Assembly (NCBI RefSeq): GCF_014303735.1
Contig: NZ_CP060296.1
Span: 1,003,501-1,067,500, forward strand
DNA: 64,000 nt
Direction of reading: 5' to 3'
DNA from: Variovorax sp. PAMC28562
GTDB lineage: Bacteria > Pseudomonadota > Gammaproteobacteria > Burkholderiales > Burkholderiaceae_C
Made by a program: the position numbers and the translations under genes
The notes under the pieces: model-generated
The model's input: the letters and a program-made list of their open reading frames with translations, nothing else
What the model was told of the DNA's origin: nothing
Databases searched by the model: none
Part shown: positions 45,301 through 54,349 of the stretch, piece after piece
Layout of the letters: every line of letters begins with the position of its first letter
How positions within the stretch are numbered: position 1 is the first letter of the stretch

Positions 45301-45693
45301 AAGCTCGCGCTGCCCGGTACCAATGAGCAAGTCGTCTACAACCCGGTTCTTTCGGACGGGATGTTCGTAGTCAACACCGCCATCCCCGGCGCCACGCAGG
45401 CGCTGACCTGTGGTTCGCAGCCAGCTTCCGGCTACACCATGGCGATTACTGCAGACACTGGCGCGGCTGCGACATCGTCTTACTTCGCAGACGCCAGCAA
45501 CAATTACGTCACCACCAACGGATTGGTATTGAGTGGTGTGGGATTAAGCGCAGTGGGTTCGCCATCGTTCGTGACAACTGCGACCAAGAAATATCTCGTC
45601 AATCAGACGGTCAGCGGCGTCGGATCGGTCACTCAAGTCAATCCCGGCGCCAATAGCAAAGGCGGACGGGTGACGTGGATCAAGCTGCGCTGA
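42340..45693 (+). CDS. pilY1: PilY1-type pilus tip adhesin with lectin-like N-terminal domain
   Basis: 1117 residues; AAGGAG about 8 bases before the ATG; signal peptide ending FSAQAQ. The N-terminal region (about 25-260) carries [13 protein letters not shown] and [10 protein letters not shown], the hallmarks of L-type (legume-lectin-like) carbohydrate-binding domains, instead of the von Willebrand A domain of Pseudomonas PilY1. The C-terminal half is the PilY1 beta-propeller ([27 protein letters not shown], and the calcium-type loop [15 protein letters not shown] near residue 820). It should act at the pilus tip in adhesion and assembly together with the minor pilins of the same operon. Confidence 0.9.
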   Translation: MTSKQFRLVLALSALNALSFSAQAQLVISDTLTGTSSSYNWKSLNGACLTAGNNSFTPPATVPAIPACNGLAYYNGRTQVGGVSGRMPDLAGSGALRLTNGDVQNGGGNGDNQTGAVVSNFTFPTTQGLQVTFTTATYGGDGGTGADGISFFLSDGSQAPSVGGLGGSLGYSCSNVNGAYNGVVGAYIGLGIDEYGNFSNSYDNTSSGPGFQAGRISLRGAGSTAFASLSTMPATSAYYPTTLNASDQQSAVQNTCRTGTIWNYSGNKIGNVNNKSDTTIKLAYNYPFLLGSNLPAGFSLSNQQGMNMPLRGNATPITYGLKLTQDGLLSLSYSVNGGIAQNVMTNQSITASNGPLPSSFRFGFSAGTGGSNNVHEIMCFKAAQINAAASSAGINIQQSAKVQVGTQVYLAYYHPVNWWGQLTAQNLVEDATTSTVSINPVANWDASCVLTGGACSATGAASTPVQGSSSRNVLTWNGSAGIPLLWLGLSAAQKSALDPTAGTTATSSTRLDYLRGDRTQEVGGTPGGPFRARNSVLGDIVSSSPTWVGAPNLPYKGIWKDALRPTTSMPEGSSYGAYATSNATRTNVVYAGANDGLLHGFRAGAYDSSGNFNTAAANDGNELLAYMPAQVLNTIHATPPTAASLDYSSPQYSHNAFVDATPGTGDLYYQGGWHTWLAGGLGDGGNAGGVIGDNTTVATGGLYVLDVTNPTNFSEANAASLVIGDWTSTSASLTCPTDTASTFCRDNLGSTFGTPIIRRLHDGNWAVIFGNGLNSKSGKAGVFVMTVDQTTGAKSFRYLDTGVGTATARNGIAYVASADLDGDHITDYLYAGDVLGNMWRFDVTGATGGSWSARSTPIFNTGGLPITTRATVNTAATSSGTARVIVGFGTGQIFPQTQTAAATPVSGTQYIFGIWDWDMASWNSLSGVQYSSLTAPQTVNAGVLQTQTTATLAYTSGGISGVRTVTQYPICWKGATTCAGGNTQFGWKLALPGTNEQVVYNPVLSDGMFVVNTAIPGATQALTCGSQPASGYTMAITADTGAAATSSYFADASNNYVTTNGLVLSGVGLSAVGSPSFVTTATKKYLVNQTVSGVGSVTQVNPGANSKGGRVTWIKLR

Positions 45694-45728
45694 TCATGAC
45701 TTCCGAGAAAGTGTCAAAAGGAATACAG

Positions 45729-46211
45729 ATGAATCTGATGCGTAACTTCAGTCACCGCCGCAACTGCGCCTTGAAAGGCGCAAGCGGCTTTACGCTCATC
45801 GAATTAATGATCGTCGTGGCTGTTGTCGGAATACTTGCAGGTATTGCATATCCCTCATACAACCAGTACGTTTTGAAATCGCGTCGCGCCGACGCTAGGA
45901 ATGCAGTGCTGGATCTTGCAAGTCGGCAGGAGAGGTATTTCAGCGTTAACAATGCCTACACAAATCTTCCTACCGCACTTGGTTACGGTGGTAGTTCCGC
46001 ATTTCCCATCAGTGTGAACGTCAGTGGACAGAGCTACTACACCTTGAGCGCGACATTTTCTGCGACGCCGGCAGGTTTTGTAGCCACAGCTACTCCGACT
46101 TCGTCCCAGGTGGCAGACACAAAATGTTATTCATTCCAAGTCGACCAGTCAGGCGCTCAGACCAACCTTGACAGCGGCGGCAGTCCACTGACGAGTAGCG
46201 GCTGTTGGTAA
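45729..46211 (+). CDS. pilE: type IV minor pilin PilE
   Basis: 160 residues from the ATG at 45729 with AAAGGAA about 6 bases upstream; the longer frame overlaps pilY1 and lacks a site. Leader of 20 residues ending GASG, then [20 protein letters not shown]. The segment [20 protein letters not shown] and the C-terminal pair of cysteines (KCYSF and SGCW) are as in PilE minor pilins. Last gene of the minor pilin operon; AT content is somewhat higher than its neighbours. Confidence 0.92.
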   Translation: MNLMRNFSHRRNCALKGASGFTLIELMIVVAVVGILAGIAYPSYNQYVLKSRRADARNAVLDLASRQERYFSVNNAYTNLPTALGYGGSSAFPISVNVSGQSYYTLSATFSATPAGFVATATPTSSQVADTKCYSFQVDQSGAQTNLDSGGSPLTSSGCW

Positions 46212-46268
46212 GGTGCGGCCCAACGGCGCACTCAACTGAAAGTCAAATCTAGGAACACCATGAACTAT

Positions 46269-46289
46269 GCGCATCGCAATGCGATGCGC
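46269..46289. other. perfect inverted repeat between pilE and the IS remnant
   Basis: GCGCATCGCA, one A, then TGCGATGCGC. It can form a hairpin of 8-10 pairs. No T run follows on either strand, so it is a weak terminator candidate for pilE at best; it might also be a palindromic end structure related to the IS remnant. Confidence 0.5.
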
Positions 46290-46366
46290 ACTCAAGATTG
46301 CCCGATGTAACGACTTTGAGCATGCACAGGCAAGGTTTTGACCACTTTCGGGGCCGCTTCCGCCAT

Positions 46367-47071
46367 TCAAGACGCACCTCGGGCGTGGGAATCCAACAGT
46401 GCCCTTTTGGCGATGACCAGATTGGCCAGGCCAAACAGGCCAAACAGGCTCAACGGCTGTGCCGGGTTCTCGGCCATCGCCTTGTAGCGAGCCTTCCTGT
46501 GACGAAACAGGTTCTTGACCACATGGAACGGATGCTCGACCTTCGCGCGGATGCTCGCCTTCATTTTCTCCGCACGCTCGGCCAGGAACTGGGGCTCCAT
46601 GAATTCATTGAGTTTGCGCCGCTTGCCCCGAAGCATAGCCACGTGCCAGGTAAGGCCCTTCGCTTCGGCTCGCTTGTGCGCCCAGGTAGCCAGCGTCCCC
46701 GAAGGCCGCATGCTCATCTGATGCATTTCCGGGTCGCGTTTGTCTTCGGCGTTCTTGGTCGAGCTCGGTGCCGCAACGATGGTGGCGTCCACGATGGTGC
46801 CCGCGCGCATCAGAAGTCCCTGTCCGGCCAGATGTGCGTTGATCTCCGCGAACAGCGCCTTGGTGAGGTCGTTGTCCAGCAGCAGGCGTCTGAACTTGAG
46901 CAGCGTGGTGGCGTCCGGCACCGATTCGCGCAACAGGTCGATCCCCACGAAGTCGCGCAGTGACAGGCTGTCGTACAGGGCATCTTCCAGTGCCTCGTCG
47001 GTCAGGCCGTACCACTGCTGCAAGCAGTACATGCGCAGCATCCGGGGCACGCCGATCGGCTGACTTCGACC
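46367..47071 (-). pseudogene. decayed IS5-family transposase
   Basis: The protein retains QPIGVPRMLRMYCLQQWYG, the first catalytic region GTIVDATIVAAPSSTKN and the C-terminal region KVEHPFHVVKNLFRHRK of IS5-type DDE transposases. It is broken in three ways. The N-terminal part before GRSQPIG is absent (junction at about 47071). The central part between DPEMHQ and the DAGYLG motif is largely deleted. DAGYLGA lies in a different frame from the following HKRAEAKG, implying a 1-2 base slip near 46680. No matching terminal inverted repeats were found. It cannot encode an active enzyme. Confidence 0.85.
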
Positions 47072-47153
47072 GGAAAGCGCTGCGCAGCGTGCGTTCCAAT
47101 ACAACGCCCGCGTCGCGGGACACGATGATCACGGAAATGAAGGTGTCGCGCAT
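47072..47153 (-). pseudogene. 5' remnant of a family 2 glycosyltransferase gene cut by the IS element
   Basis: 27 codons, MRDTFISVIIVSRDAGVVLE then RTLRSAFR, which is the first strand and helix of a GT-A family 2 glycosyltransferase. Immediately after this the sequence becomes IS5-type transposase. The remaining gene body, with the DxD site, is gone. It stands 39 bases after the previous glycosyltransferase, so it was the last gene of the glycan operon. Confidence 0.7.
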
Positions 47154-47192
47154 CGCGCGCGCAGCATCGGAAGCGCTTACTGGTCGAGATGA

Positions 47193-48299
47193 TTACCGAA
47201 GGGCCAGCGCGAAATCGTAAGCAGCTGACGTTTCCCGTGCGCACTTGTCCCAGGAGAAAAACTGCAGCCGCCGCAGTCCAAATTGGACAAGTTGGCGTCG
47301 CCGATCCTGGTCTGACAAGACGGTGTCAACCGCGTGCGCAATCGAGTCCGTGTCGTTCGGATCGAAGAATTCAGCAGCATCACCGATGACTTCGGGTAGT
47401 GAACCAGTGTTGCTGGAGACGACAGGGCACTCGCATGACATCGCCTCCAAGGGGGGAAGACCGAAACCTTCGTAAAGTGAGGGATACACGAAGGCTGCCG
47501 CAGAACGGTAGCAAGCTGCCAGCACCGCGTCGTCGCCGCCCAGATGGTGCAGACCATCCACGCGCACGCCCGCGTTGACGGCTGCACTCCTTTCCTCTCG
47601 ACCGAGAGGTCGGCCGCCGAAGGCCAGGATGTCATACGCTGACCGCAGTGCTGGACGAGAGCCGACAGCGCGCAGTAGGGCTCCAAAATTCTTGTAGCCA
47701 TGGCGCTGCCCCACATACAACAGGAACGGCCGGCCCGTCTCCGTCGCGACGGTGCGATTCGGGTACGGGAGTGGGTCGAAGCCATGGTGAACGACGCTCA
47801 CCTTGTCCGGCGACACGTCGAACAGGTCGCATAGATCATTTTTCGCTGACTTCGAAACCGCGATCAGGTGATCGGCCCTGCGGGTCGAACTTTTCTTACG
47901 TCGTGTGGTCCCGTCCTGCAGACGGAAGCACTCGGGCATTCGTTCGTGGATCATGTCGTGCACGGTGACCACCACCTTGGTGCCGCCCAAGTTCACGGGG
48001 CGATCTGTGTAGTAGGTTTCGTGCACGACGTCGGGTCGCCAAGTTTGGCGGTTTCGCAGTTTGAGTATTGTCCTATTGGTCGCAAGCAGCAACGGGGCTG
48101 CCTCAGGCGGGAAAAACGGTACGCGGATGCTGCCGCGCTGGGCAGAAAAATCATCTAGAAACTGGTTGATGTGCAATGGGGCAAAAATCCTCGCGTCGTG
48201 GCCGTGTCGTCCAAGATACTCCGCCAGACGAACGGCATACCGGGAAACGCCTCCGAACGACTGAATACTGAAGATCTGATGATCAAATGCGATCTTCAT
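47193..48299 (-). CDS. GT4-type glycosyltransferase (GT-B fold)
   Basis: 368 residues. N-terminal MKIAFDHQIFSIQSFGGVSRY with the Gly-Gly loop of GT-B enzymes, then VVVTVHDMIHERMPECF. C-terminal nucleotide-sugar domain: FLLYVGQRHGYKNFGALLRA and the family E-x7-E motif in YPSLYEGFGLPPLEAMSCEC. Soluble, acting at the cytoplasmic membrane on a lipid-linked glycan. The ATG overlaps the stop of the preceding gene (ATGA). Sugar donor unknown. Confidence 0.92.
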   Translation of the reverse strand: MKIAFDHQIFSIQSFGGVSRYAVRLAEYLGRHGHDARIFAPLHINQFLDDFSAQRGSIRVPFFPPEAAPLLLATNRTILKLRNRQTWRPDVVHETYYTDRPVNLGGTKVVVTVHDMIHERMPECFRLQDGTTRRKKSSTRRADHLIAVSKSAKNDLCDLFDVSPDKVSVVHHGFDPLPYPNRTVATETGRPFLLYVGQRHGYKNFGALLRAVGSRPALRSAYDILAFGGRPLGREERSAAVNAGVRVDGLHHLGGDDAVLAACYRSAAAFVYPSLYEGFGLPPLEAMSCECPVVSSNTGSLPEVIGDAAEFFDPNDTDSIAHAVDTVLSDQDRRRQLVQFGLRRLQFFSWDKCARETSAAYDFALALR

Positions 48300-49195
48300 G
48301 ACGCCCTGATCCCCTCACGTTCATACTGGACCAGAGCCTGGAAAATGTCCGCATCTGCGATCGAGAAGCAGCAGAAGTCGAAGTAGACGGCTCCGCCGCC
48401 TGCGCGGTGGCGCTGCATCACATTGGCGACCAAGTCTTGCGCCAGGGCGCGAGTGAGGTCGCTACCCATCAGATAGTTGCCATAGTTGTCATACACGACG
48501 ACCGAGCGATAACCTATACCACCCAAGCCTTCGACTGCTGCGACGGCGTCCGAGGGGTTCGAATTCCCGATGAGCGGGTCAAATTCGAAGAACAGGATCG
48601 GCATGTCCAAGGCCAAGCTGTCCAGCGCCCCGAGCAAGATGGCAAAGTCGAAACCGTCCGTGTCTGTCTTGAGGAGCTTGACGGGCCCAAGATCGGCATT
48701 CTTTTCCAATATTTCCTGCACCGTGGTCATGCGACTGGTGCGATGTTCACGCATAGCCATCCGCCTCGGCATCAGATGCGCCGTACCTCCAGTGGTTAGT
48801 ACTTCGAAATCCACGTCGTCGGCCCCCGACGGACGGATAAAAGTTGGAATCACTCGGTTAATGCCGGGCAACGGTAAAAGGTTGGCATGCAGATATGGCA
48901 AGAACGCCGAATTGCCTTCCACGCACAGGATGGGGCCGCTTACGGTCGATCGGATTGCGACGGCTGAATCGCCAATGTTGGCGCCGATGTCCAATGTCAC
49001 CATGCCTGAATACTTGCTGTCGACCAGTCTGGCAATGACGGGCAATTTTCGATCGTAGTTGAGAAATGCCTGCTGGTATTCGTCCAGCCTGTGCCCAGGT
49101 GGCAGCGTGATACGGTGCGTCCCAACGAGATAGTGGCGATGTTGCCGCTTTGCGAGCCAGCGCTTGGCGAATTTCAGAAGAATCCAGATGTTCAT
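48296..49195 (-). CDS. FkbM family methyltransferase
   Basis: 299 residues from the ATG at 49195 (MNIWILLKFAKRWLAKRQHR), which overlaps the flippase stop; the longer frame has no homology. SAM-binding motif VTLDIGANIGDSAVAIRS near residue 65, then the FkbM region LLKTDTDGFDFAILLGALDS and ILFFEFDPL. It probably methylates a sugar hydroxyl on the glycan made by the neighbouring genes. Two FkbM proteins occur in this cluster. Confidence 0.88.
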   Translation of the reverse strand: MNIWILLKFAKRWLAKRQHRHYLVGTHRITLPPGHRLDEYQQAFLNYDRKLPVIARLVDSKYSGMVTLDIGANIGDSAVAIRSTVSGPILCVEGNSAFLPYLHANLLPLPGINRVIPTFIRPSGADDVDFEVLTTGGTAHLMPRRMAMREHRTSRMTTVQEILEKNADLGPVKLLKTDTDGFDFAILLGALDSLALDMPILFFEFDPLIGNSNPSDAVAAVEGLGGIGYRSVVVYDNYGNYLMGSDLTRALAQDLVANVMQRHRAGGGAVYFDFCCFSIADADIFQALVQYEREGIRAS

Positions 49196-50592
49196 TGGCG
49201 GTCGCTTTTCGAGAAGGTGAGTCCTAACTGCCTCTCGATCTGAGAACGATACAAGACGCCATACAGTGTGCCAAGTGTGACGACAAAGAATGCAGTGAAG
49301 ACATAGACCATGGCTTCGATGCCCGCCGTTCGAACCACAAGAAATTTCAAGGGAACGCCGACAGCAACGATGATTAGAACTGCAACGGCCTGTGGCCGGA
49401 GTATGCCCATGCCATTCATAAACATCGCCAGGCAACTAGCCATCGCCGCCGCAATGGTCCACGTACCAAGGGCATAAACTAGGTTGGCCGACGGGACAAC
49501 CTGACCGTCCGTCCAATACCGCAGCAAGGGAGCGCTCACGAAGGCCAAGACTCCCACCGACGTGGCGGAATATGCGAGCGTCAACTGGGCTGCCGACCCA
49601 AGCGTCTTGCGGATAAACGCCCGGTCATTTCGTGCATTGGCATCTGCGTATGCGGGCCACAGTGGGCTATTCAAGATGAGTATTGGCTGGGTAGCGAACA
49701 GGTACATGTGCTGAACCAGCGTGAAGGCGGCAACGGCGGACGCACCCAGCGTGCTGGATATGATCAAGCTGTCCATTCCCCACCCAAACGCAGTGCCGAT
49801 CTGCAGGACGAAGAAAAGCAGACTGACGCGCAACAGCTTCGCTTTCTCAATTTTGGTTGAATGCATCCAGCCGGCAATGCGAAACAATCCTTTGCGGCCC
49901 AGTTGAATCCACAGCCAGATTCCCGGCAACATGCCCCCCACCATGCTGCATAGGAGGAGCACTGGCATGCCAGCGTGATAGCGCGTCGCGATGTACAGCA
50001 GCAGCAGCCCGACAAAGGTGCAGGGCACGCAGGTGGCGAAGACCTCAAAGCCTCGCTGCAGACCATGGTAGACCCGCAGCACGCCATTGGTGAAGATGGA
50101 TGCAGCAAACAAACCTGCAAACATCAACACACTGATGCGGATTTCATCGACCAGTGCGTCCGAGGTAGTCTTGATCAACACCTGCCACGGCAGCAGCCAT
50201 GCAGCGAAGCTCAGCAGCAGCAGCAGCGCGAAGGAGAGGATAGCCAGCACTCCGAGTCCGCCGCTGACGGCCTGCGAAAGTTTATTGGCACCAGGCTCGG
50301 ACGCAGCACGCGCGATGCGGTTGGTCAGGCCATTACCGACCCCCAGGTCGAGGAAGCTCAACACTGCGGCCAAGCTGGCAATGGTCATCCATGCGCCAAA
50401 ACGCTCTGCGCCGAGATAGGGGACTGTCCAACTAACGGATAGCACCATGACGAGCATGCTGGCGGCACTGCTCGCTGCGTGCGCCAACATGGTCCACGAG
50501 ACTCGCCGATAGCGCTCAGCCGCTCGGCCTTCCTCAGTATCGGCAGGGAAAGGCTGTATGCGCAGATGGCGCGCGAGGACGACAAGATTCAC
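49192..50592 (-). CDS. oligosaccharide flippase, Wzx/polysaccharide transport family
   Basis: 466 residues with about 12 to 14 membrane segments. Early region VPYLGAERFGAWMTIASLAA and FLDLGVGNGLTNRIARA is typical of Wzx/MATE-like flippases. It should move the lipid-linked glycan from the cytoplasmic to the periplasmic face of the inner membrane. The gene starts 3 bases after the upstream glycosyltransferase and its stop overlaps the FkbM start, so expression is coupled. It marks this set as an export pathway for a surface or protein-bound glycan. Confidence 0.9.
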   Translation of the reverse strand: MNLVVLARHLRIQPFPADTEEGRAAERYRRVSWTMLAHAASSAASMLVMVLSVSWTVPYLGAERFGAWMTIASLAAVLSFLDLGVGNGLTNRIARAASEPGANKLSQAVSGGLGVLAILSFALLLLLSFAAWLLPWQVLIKTTSDALVDEIRISVLMFAGLFAASIFTNGVLRVYHGLQRGFEVFATCVPCTFVGLLLLYIATRYHAGMPVLLLCSMVGGMLPGIWLWIQLGRKGLFRIAGWMHSTKIEKAKLLRVSLLFFVLQIGTAFGWGMDSLIISSTLGASAVAAFTLVQHMYLFATQPILILNSPLWPAYADANARNDRAFIRKTLGSAAQLTLAYSATSVGVLAFVSAPLLRYWTDGQVVPSANLVYALGTWTIAAAMASCLAMFMNGMGILRPQAVAVLIIVAVGVPLKFLVVRTAGIEAMVYVFTAFFVVTLGTLYGVLYRSQIERQLGLTFSKSDRQ

Positions 50593-50595
50593 GGA

Positions 50596-51312
50596 TTAAT
50601 CGCTCCTGTGCCATCGAAGTCGGAACCATTTGAATGGTTGCCAAAGTGCTGCTGCGATCGGCCCCAGGTACCGCCCAATGATTGCTGGCTGCGCCCGGAC
50701 AAAATTAACGTCGAAGGTACGGGATGACAACCCCGTGGCGGCGTACCAAGCAATTGGAACCGCTAGATATCGAACACGCCGTCGCAGATTCGGATCCCAC
50801 AACAGACGAATGTTCAGTAGATGGTCGGCATGTGTGCGAAAGCGACGCATGAAGGGACCGTGCGTGGTGATTGCCTCGCGCGAATAAACAATTCCCTGAT
50901 GGCAGACGTTGAAGACCAGGATCTGGAAGCGGCTGGGTCGAGCCCGATGGCGCCCCTTCGAACCCCAATAAACATCGGAGAACACGGCCGAAGGTGACTC
51001 GGCCGCCAACAAACTTAAAACTCGATGCACCGCGGGCAGAAGGATGTCGTCCTTGCCCAGAAAGTAGAGGTAGCGTCCCGTACTGGCAGCTACTCCGTCG
51101 TTCATGGCCGAGTACACACTCGGCCGCGACTCGGCGACAACGCGAGCATCTGGAAACCGCTCGGCCGCGTCGGCCGCTTTGCTGCTGGGCAGCACGAGCA
51201 CGATCTCGCGCATTTCTGAGTCGGGAATCGCCAGACACACCGAGTCCACGCAGCGACGCAATTCGACGTCTACATCGAGTGTCGGGATGATGATGCTCAA
51301 CAGCGGCATCAC
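50596..51312 (-). CDS. family 2 glycosyltransferase (WcaE-like)
   Basis: 238 residues. Starts MMPLLSIIIPTLDVDVELRR, the GT-A nucleotide-binding strand; then SRPSVYSAMNDGVAASTGRY and the acidic site in YFLGKDDILLPAVH (GKDD in place of DxD), a pattern seen in WcaE-type enzymes. Overlaps the stop of the upstream FkbM gene by 4 bases. Adds one sugar to the glycan; donor unknown. Confidence 0.88.
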   Translation of the reverse strand: MMPLLSIIIPTLDVDVELRRCVDSVCLAIPDSEMREIVLVLPSSKAADAAERFPDARVVAESRPSVYSAMNDGVAASTGRYLYFLGKDDILLPAVHRVLSLLAAESPSAVFSDVYWGSKGRHRARPSRFQILVFNVCHQGIVYSREAITTHGPFMRRFRTHADHLLNIRLLWDPNLRRRVRYLAVPIAWYAATGLSSRTFDVNFVRAQPAIIGRYLGPIAAALWQPFKWFRLRWHRSD

Positions 51313-52052
51313 GACTGCGCTGCTGACTCACGGCGGAAAATGCCGTCGATCTGCAGCAGCTGCCCCGTCTCGGCATTGCCAAAATTATTCTCGACTCCGA
51401 CCAGCATGTACCCCTTGCGACGAAGGTCGGCATACAGGTCATCGAACAGCACCTGACCCGCATACAGCGGCGCCAACGACATCTCCACTTGTATCGTATC
51501 GATTCGCTCCAGGCTGCGAACCGCACCTCGAAGGACCTGAGCCTCGTAGCCTTGCGTATCAACCTTGAGGTAAATATTGCGCGCATTGCCACAGGTCTTA
51601 TCGAACATGGTATCGAGCGTTTCGACCCGAATAGTTTCCTCGCCGGTGTAGCGAGAATGCGGTGCGGCCTCTTCATGCAGCTGCAGCATCTCCAGAATCG
51701 AACTACTCTCGGAGTTGCCCGCCACGTGAATGGTTTGAGTGCCCTGAGCATCGCCCAATGCCATTTGCAATACCTGCCAGTCGACGTCTCCAAGTGCTGC
51801 CCGCTGCAACTTGGCGTATGCGGCACTGAGCGGCTCAAACGACACGATGCGGCCTCGATATCCGAATTGTCGACGTAGCTCCAATCCGAACTGTCCGATA
51901 TTCGCTCCGACATCCAGCACTGTGTCTATTCGATGGTGTTCGATAAGACGCCGCCTGCGGGCGATAGGATGCGATCCTGGCTTGTAGGGAATGAAATCAA
52001 CGCCAAAGCGACGGGCAAATAGCTGAGCCGATCTCAGAATTTCCATCAGCAT
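51309..52052 (-). CDS. FkbM family methyltransferase (second copy)
   Basis: 247 residues. SAM motif DTVLDVGANIGQFGLELRRQ near residue 40, then VETLDTMF, the motif IYLKVDTQGYEAQVLRGAVR and LERIDTIQVEMSLAPLYAGQ, the standard FkbM pattern. More typical in length than the other FkbM protein of the cluster and only distantly similar to it. Likely a sugar O-methyltransferase. Coupled to the downstream glycosyltransferase. Confidence 0.92.
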   Translation of the reverse strand: MLMEILRSAQLFARRFGVDFIPYKPGSHPIARRRRLIEHHRIDTVLDVGANIGQFGLELRRQFGYRGRIVSFEPLSAAYAKLQRAALGDVDWQVLQMALGDAQGTQTIHVAGNSESSSILEMLQLHEEAAPHSRYTGEETIRVETLDTMFDKTCGNARNIYLKVDTQGYEAQVLRGAVRSLERIDTIQVEMSLAPLYAGQVLFDDLYADLRRKGYMLVGVENNFGNAETGQLLQIDGIFRRESAAQS

Positions 52053-52095
52053 CGATGATCCCTTTGCACTCTGCGTGCTGGCCGATATTTCAAAG

Positions 52096-53100
52096 TCACA
52101 GCGCGCTCCATGATGAATGGTGAGGACGGATTTTGCGTAGCGCGAGCAAGCATCTCACGACCACGTCGTCAATCAAAGACTGGTGCCGCCGATGAAGGCT
52201 GAAAACCCCAGCCCAGCGAGGCACGGCCACATTTTTATAGTTGGCGAAATGCTGCGTGATCAAACTTCTGTCATGGGAGGAAAGCAGCTCCCCGTAGTGG
52301 CCGAAGAACGCATGAATCTGGCTTAGAAGACTGCCAACCCAATCGTCGCGCACGATCACTTTCCAGGCTCGTTGCAGACGCTTTACTCGCCCGGGGTGTC
52401 TCCCAATAACATTAGCTCCGTGTTGACGATACAAAAGCGCGGGCTCTTCGTCATACACAACGACACCAAAAGCGCTCACGACCAGATAGATCCACCAATC
52501 GTGAAAGCGAACGGCGCTCGGTACGCCGGCTCGCTGCAACAGCTGCAGCGCAGCACGATTGAGCGCCGCAGTGCAGCCAACGATGATGTTCTCGGTCAAT
52601 GCGTTCGCGAACGAGGGGCCGCGAGGCAGAAGCGGCGTCCGACCTAGCGGGTGCAGATCCTGGTCCACGAAGGTCTGCGCACTTCCGTACAGGCCAGGCT
52701 TGCTGTCAAGCGGGCTGAGTTGCTCCCAAGCGCGCTGAAGCTTGCCAGGAAGCCAGACGTCGTCCTGGTCGGCGAGCATGACCATGTCTACGTCTTTTGG
52801 AACGAGTGTCAGCAATGTGAGAAAGCTTGGCCCAAAACCCAAATTTCGGCCGGTGGTAATGGTGATCCGCGGATCGGCCAGCGCCACGATCTCGTCCACT
52901 GTTCTGTCGGTAGATCCATCGTCTCGTACGAGCACGGTGCCTCGCGCGGGGAGCTGCGACAACACGGACAGCATTTGCTCCCGCACATAGCGCTCGCCTT
53001 GGTAGGTCGACATGATCACGACCACATACGGCGCGTTTGCAGCGGTTCCCAGGCTTTTCGTTGCTGGCGTCGCATCGGGTAGATCCTGACCCGCACTCAC
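52096..53100 (-). CDS. family 2 glycosyltransferase (rhamnosyltransferase-like)
   Basis: 334 residues from the GTG at 53100, which has GGAAG about 5 bases upstream and lies just past the stop of the previous gene; the frame extends to 53169, overlapping that gene by 68 bases. After a short low-complexity head comes VVVIMSTYQGERYVREQMLS, then LVRDDGSTDRTVDEIV, the DxD-type DMVMLADQDDVWLPGKL and a substrate loop with FHDWWIYLVV. Similar to RfbF/WcaA-type enzymes that transfer rhamnose or related sugars. Sugar not determined. Confidence 0.88.
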   Translation of the reverse strand: MSAGQDLPDATPATKSLGTAANAPYVVVIMSTYQGERYVREQMLSVLSQLPARGTVLVRDDGSTDRTVDEIVALADPRITITTGRNLGFGPSFLTLLTLVPKDVDMVMLADQDDVWLPGKLQRAWEQLSPLDSKPGLYGSAQTFVDQDLHPLGRTPLLPRGPSFANALTENIIVGCTAALNRAALQLLQRAGVPSAVRFHDWWIYLVVSAFGVVVYDEEPALLYRQHGANVIGRHPGRVKRLQRAWKVIVRDDWVGSLLSQIHAFFGHYGELLSSHDRSLITQHFANYKNVAVPRWAGVFSLHRRHQSLIDDVVVRCLLALRKIRPHHSSWSAL

Positions 53101-53101
53101 A

Positions 53102-54349
53102 TCAGCTTCCACTTGTTTGTCCTGTTGCCGCCGGTCGGCGCGAGTCGAATGCACTGCGTAGCGCGGCAAAGAAGATAGATGCGAGCACCGATTGCGTTCC
53201 CATCAGCAGCAACGCCACGCCGGGAATGATCTGACGCATTGCCGCTTCTGGGTCCAATGCGCCAAATCCGCTGCTTCCCCATTGCCAGGTCAGGCTTGCA
53301 CACAGCGCCAAACCTGCCAAGGTTGCGATCCCGCCGCCGGCAGGCAGCAACGACCCGCTAGCCACGTAAAGCGCCCATCGATCGCGAGGGTGAATGGTGT
53401 TCAGGTGAGCGCAGTGACGTGCAAGTACTGCGCCCATGGCGAAGAGCATCGTCTGGTAGCCCAGCACCATTCCGGCCGAGGCCAGCAACTGCGTATGGAT
53501 GCCGACCGGCCACCGACCCCAACCATCGGCGTGAAAATGCGCGAGCACCAACTGGGCTAAGCCCAATAGAGCGAGCGCGGCGCCCGGATAGAGAAACAGC
53601 CATCGAGGCGTGAACAGCAGCAAAAAACGCAGATGGCGCCAACCATCTCGCCATGTACGCAAATGCGGCGGCCGATCGCGCCCGTCGGGAGACAAAGTGG
53701 TTGGAACCTCGGCAATGCGAAGGTGGCTCAAGGATGCCTTGACGACCATTTCGCTGGCGAACTCCATGCCTTCGCAACACAGCCCCAGTTGCAGGATGGC
53801 CTGACGCTCGAAGCCGCGCAAGCCGCAGTGAAAGTCACCGATCGGCGACTTGAAGAAAAGTCGGCCCACAAAGCTCAGCACGGGGTTGCCCAAGTAGCGA
53901 TGAAGCGGAGGCATGGCACCAGGCAGGATTGCGCCGCGAAAGCGGTTGCCCATCACCAATTGGCTGCCAAGCCGCAGTTCAGCCACAAAGGATTCCAGGG
54001 CACCGAAATCGTAGCTCTCGTCGGCATCGCCCATTACGACGTAGCGCCCCTTGGCTGCCGCGATGCCTGCGATTAACGCCGCGCCGTAGCCGCGCACCGG
54101 CACGGACACCACGCGCGCTCCGCACGCCGCGGCCAGCGTTTGCGAGCCGTCGCTCGAGCCGTTGTCCGCTACAAGGACTTCACCTCGAATGCCGCTGCTG
54201 TTGAGGAAACCATGGGCCTTGGCGATGCAAGCCGGCAGAGTACGTGCCTCGTTGAGGCAGGGCATCAGGATGGTCAGTTCGATGTCCGGGCCTGTCTTTC
54301 TCAGAGCCTCGACCTGAACCTTGTTTTCAGAAATCACTTCGTTCCACAT
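53102..54349 (-). CDS. polyprenyl-phosphate glycosyltransferase (DPM/GtrB-like) with membrane C-terminus
   Basis: 415 residues. GT-A domain: ELTILMPCLNEARTLPACIA, VLVADNGSSDGS and VMGDADESYDF with the DxD-type site near 105. From about residue 235 on, several membrane segments (FLLLFTPRWLFLYPGAALAL and others). GAGGAGGG lies 7 bases before the ATG; the start overlaps the upstream gene by 23 bases. Enzymes of this architecture often load a sugar onto undecaprenyl phosphate, so it may supply a lipid-linked donor for the GT-C-like protein encoded just upstream. Confidence 0.88.
   Translation of the reverse strand: MWNEVISENKVQVEALRKTGPDIELTILMPCLNEARTLPACIAKAHGFLNSSGIRGEVLVADNGSSDGSQTLAAACGARVVSVPVRGYGAALIAGIAAAKGRYVVMGDADESYDFGALESFVAELRLGSQLVMGNRFRGAILPGAMPPLHRYLGNPVLSFVGRLFFKSPIGDFHCGLRGFERQAILQLGLCCEGMEFASEMVVKASLSHLRIAEVPTTLSPDGRDRPPHLRTWRDGWRHLRFLLLFTPRWLFLYPGAALALLGLAQLVLAHFHADGWGRWPVGIHTQLLASAGMVLGYQTMLFAMGAVLARHCAHLNTIHPRDRWALYVASGSLLPAGGGIATLAGLALCASLTWQWGSSGFGALDPEAAMRQIIPGVALLLMGTQSVLASIFFAALRSAFDSRRPAATGQTSGS

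Noticed and set aside
46250..47090. Search for terminal inverted repeats and target duplication of an active insertion sequence
   Set aside because: The right end is missing and no matching repeat was found; the element is a remnant.
46605..47153. A 182-codon frame read as an intact glycosyltransferase
   Set aside because: Only the first about 27 codons resemble a glycosyltransferase; the rest is IS5-type sequence in a wrong frame.
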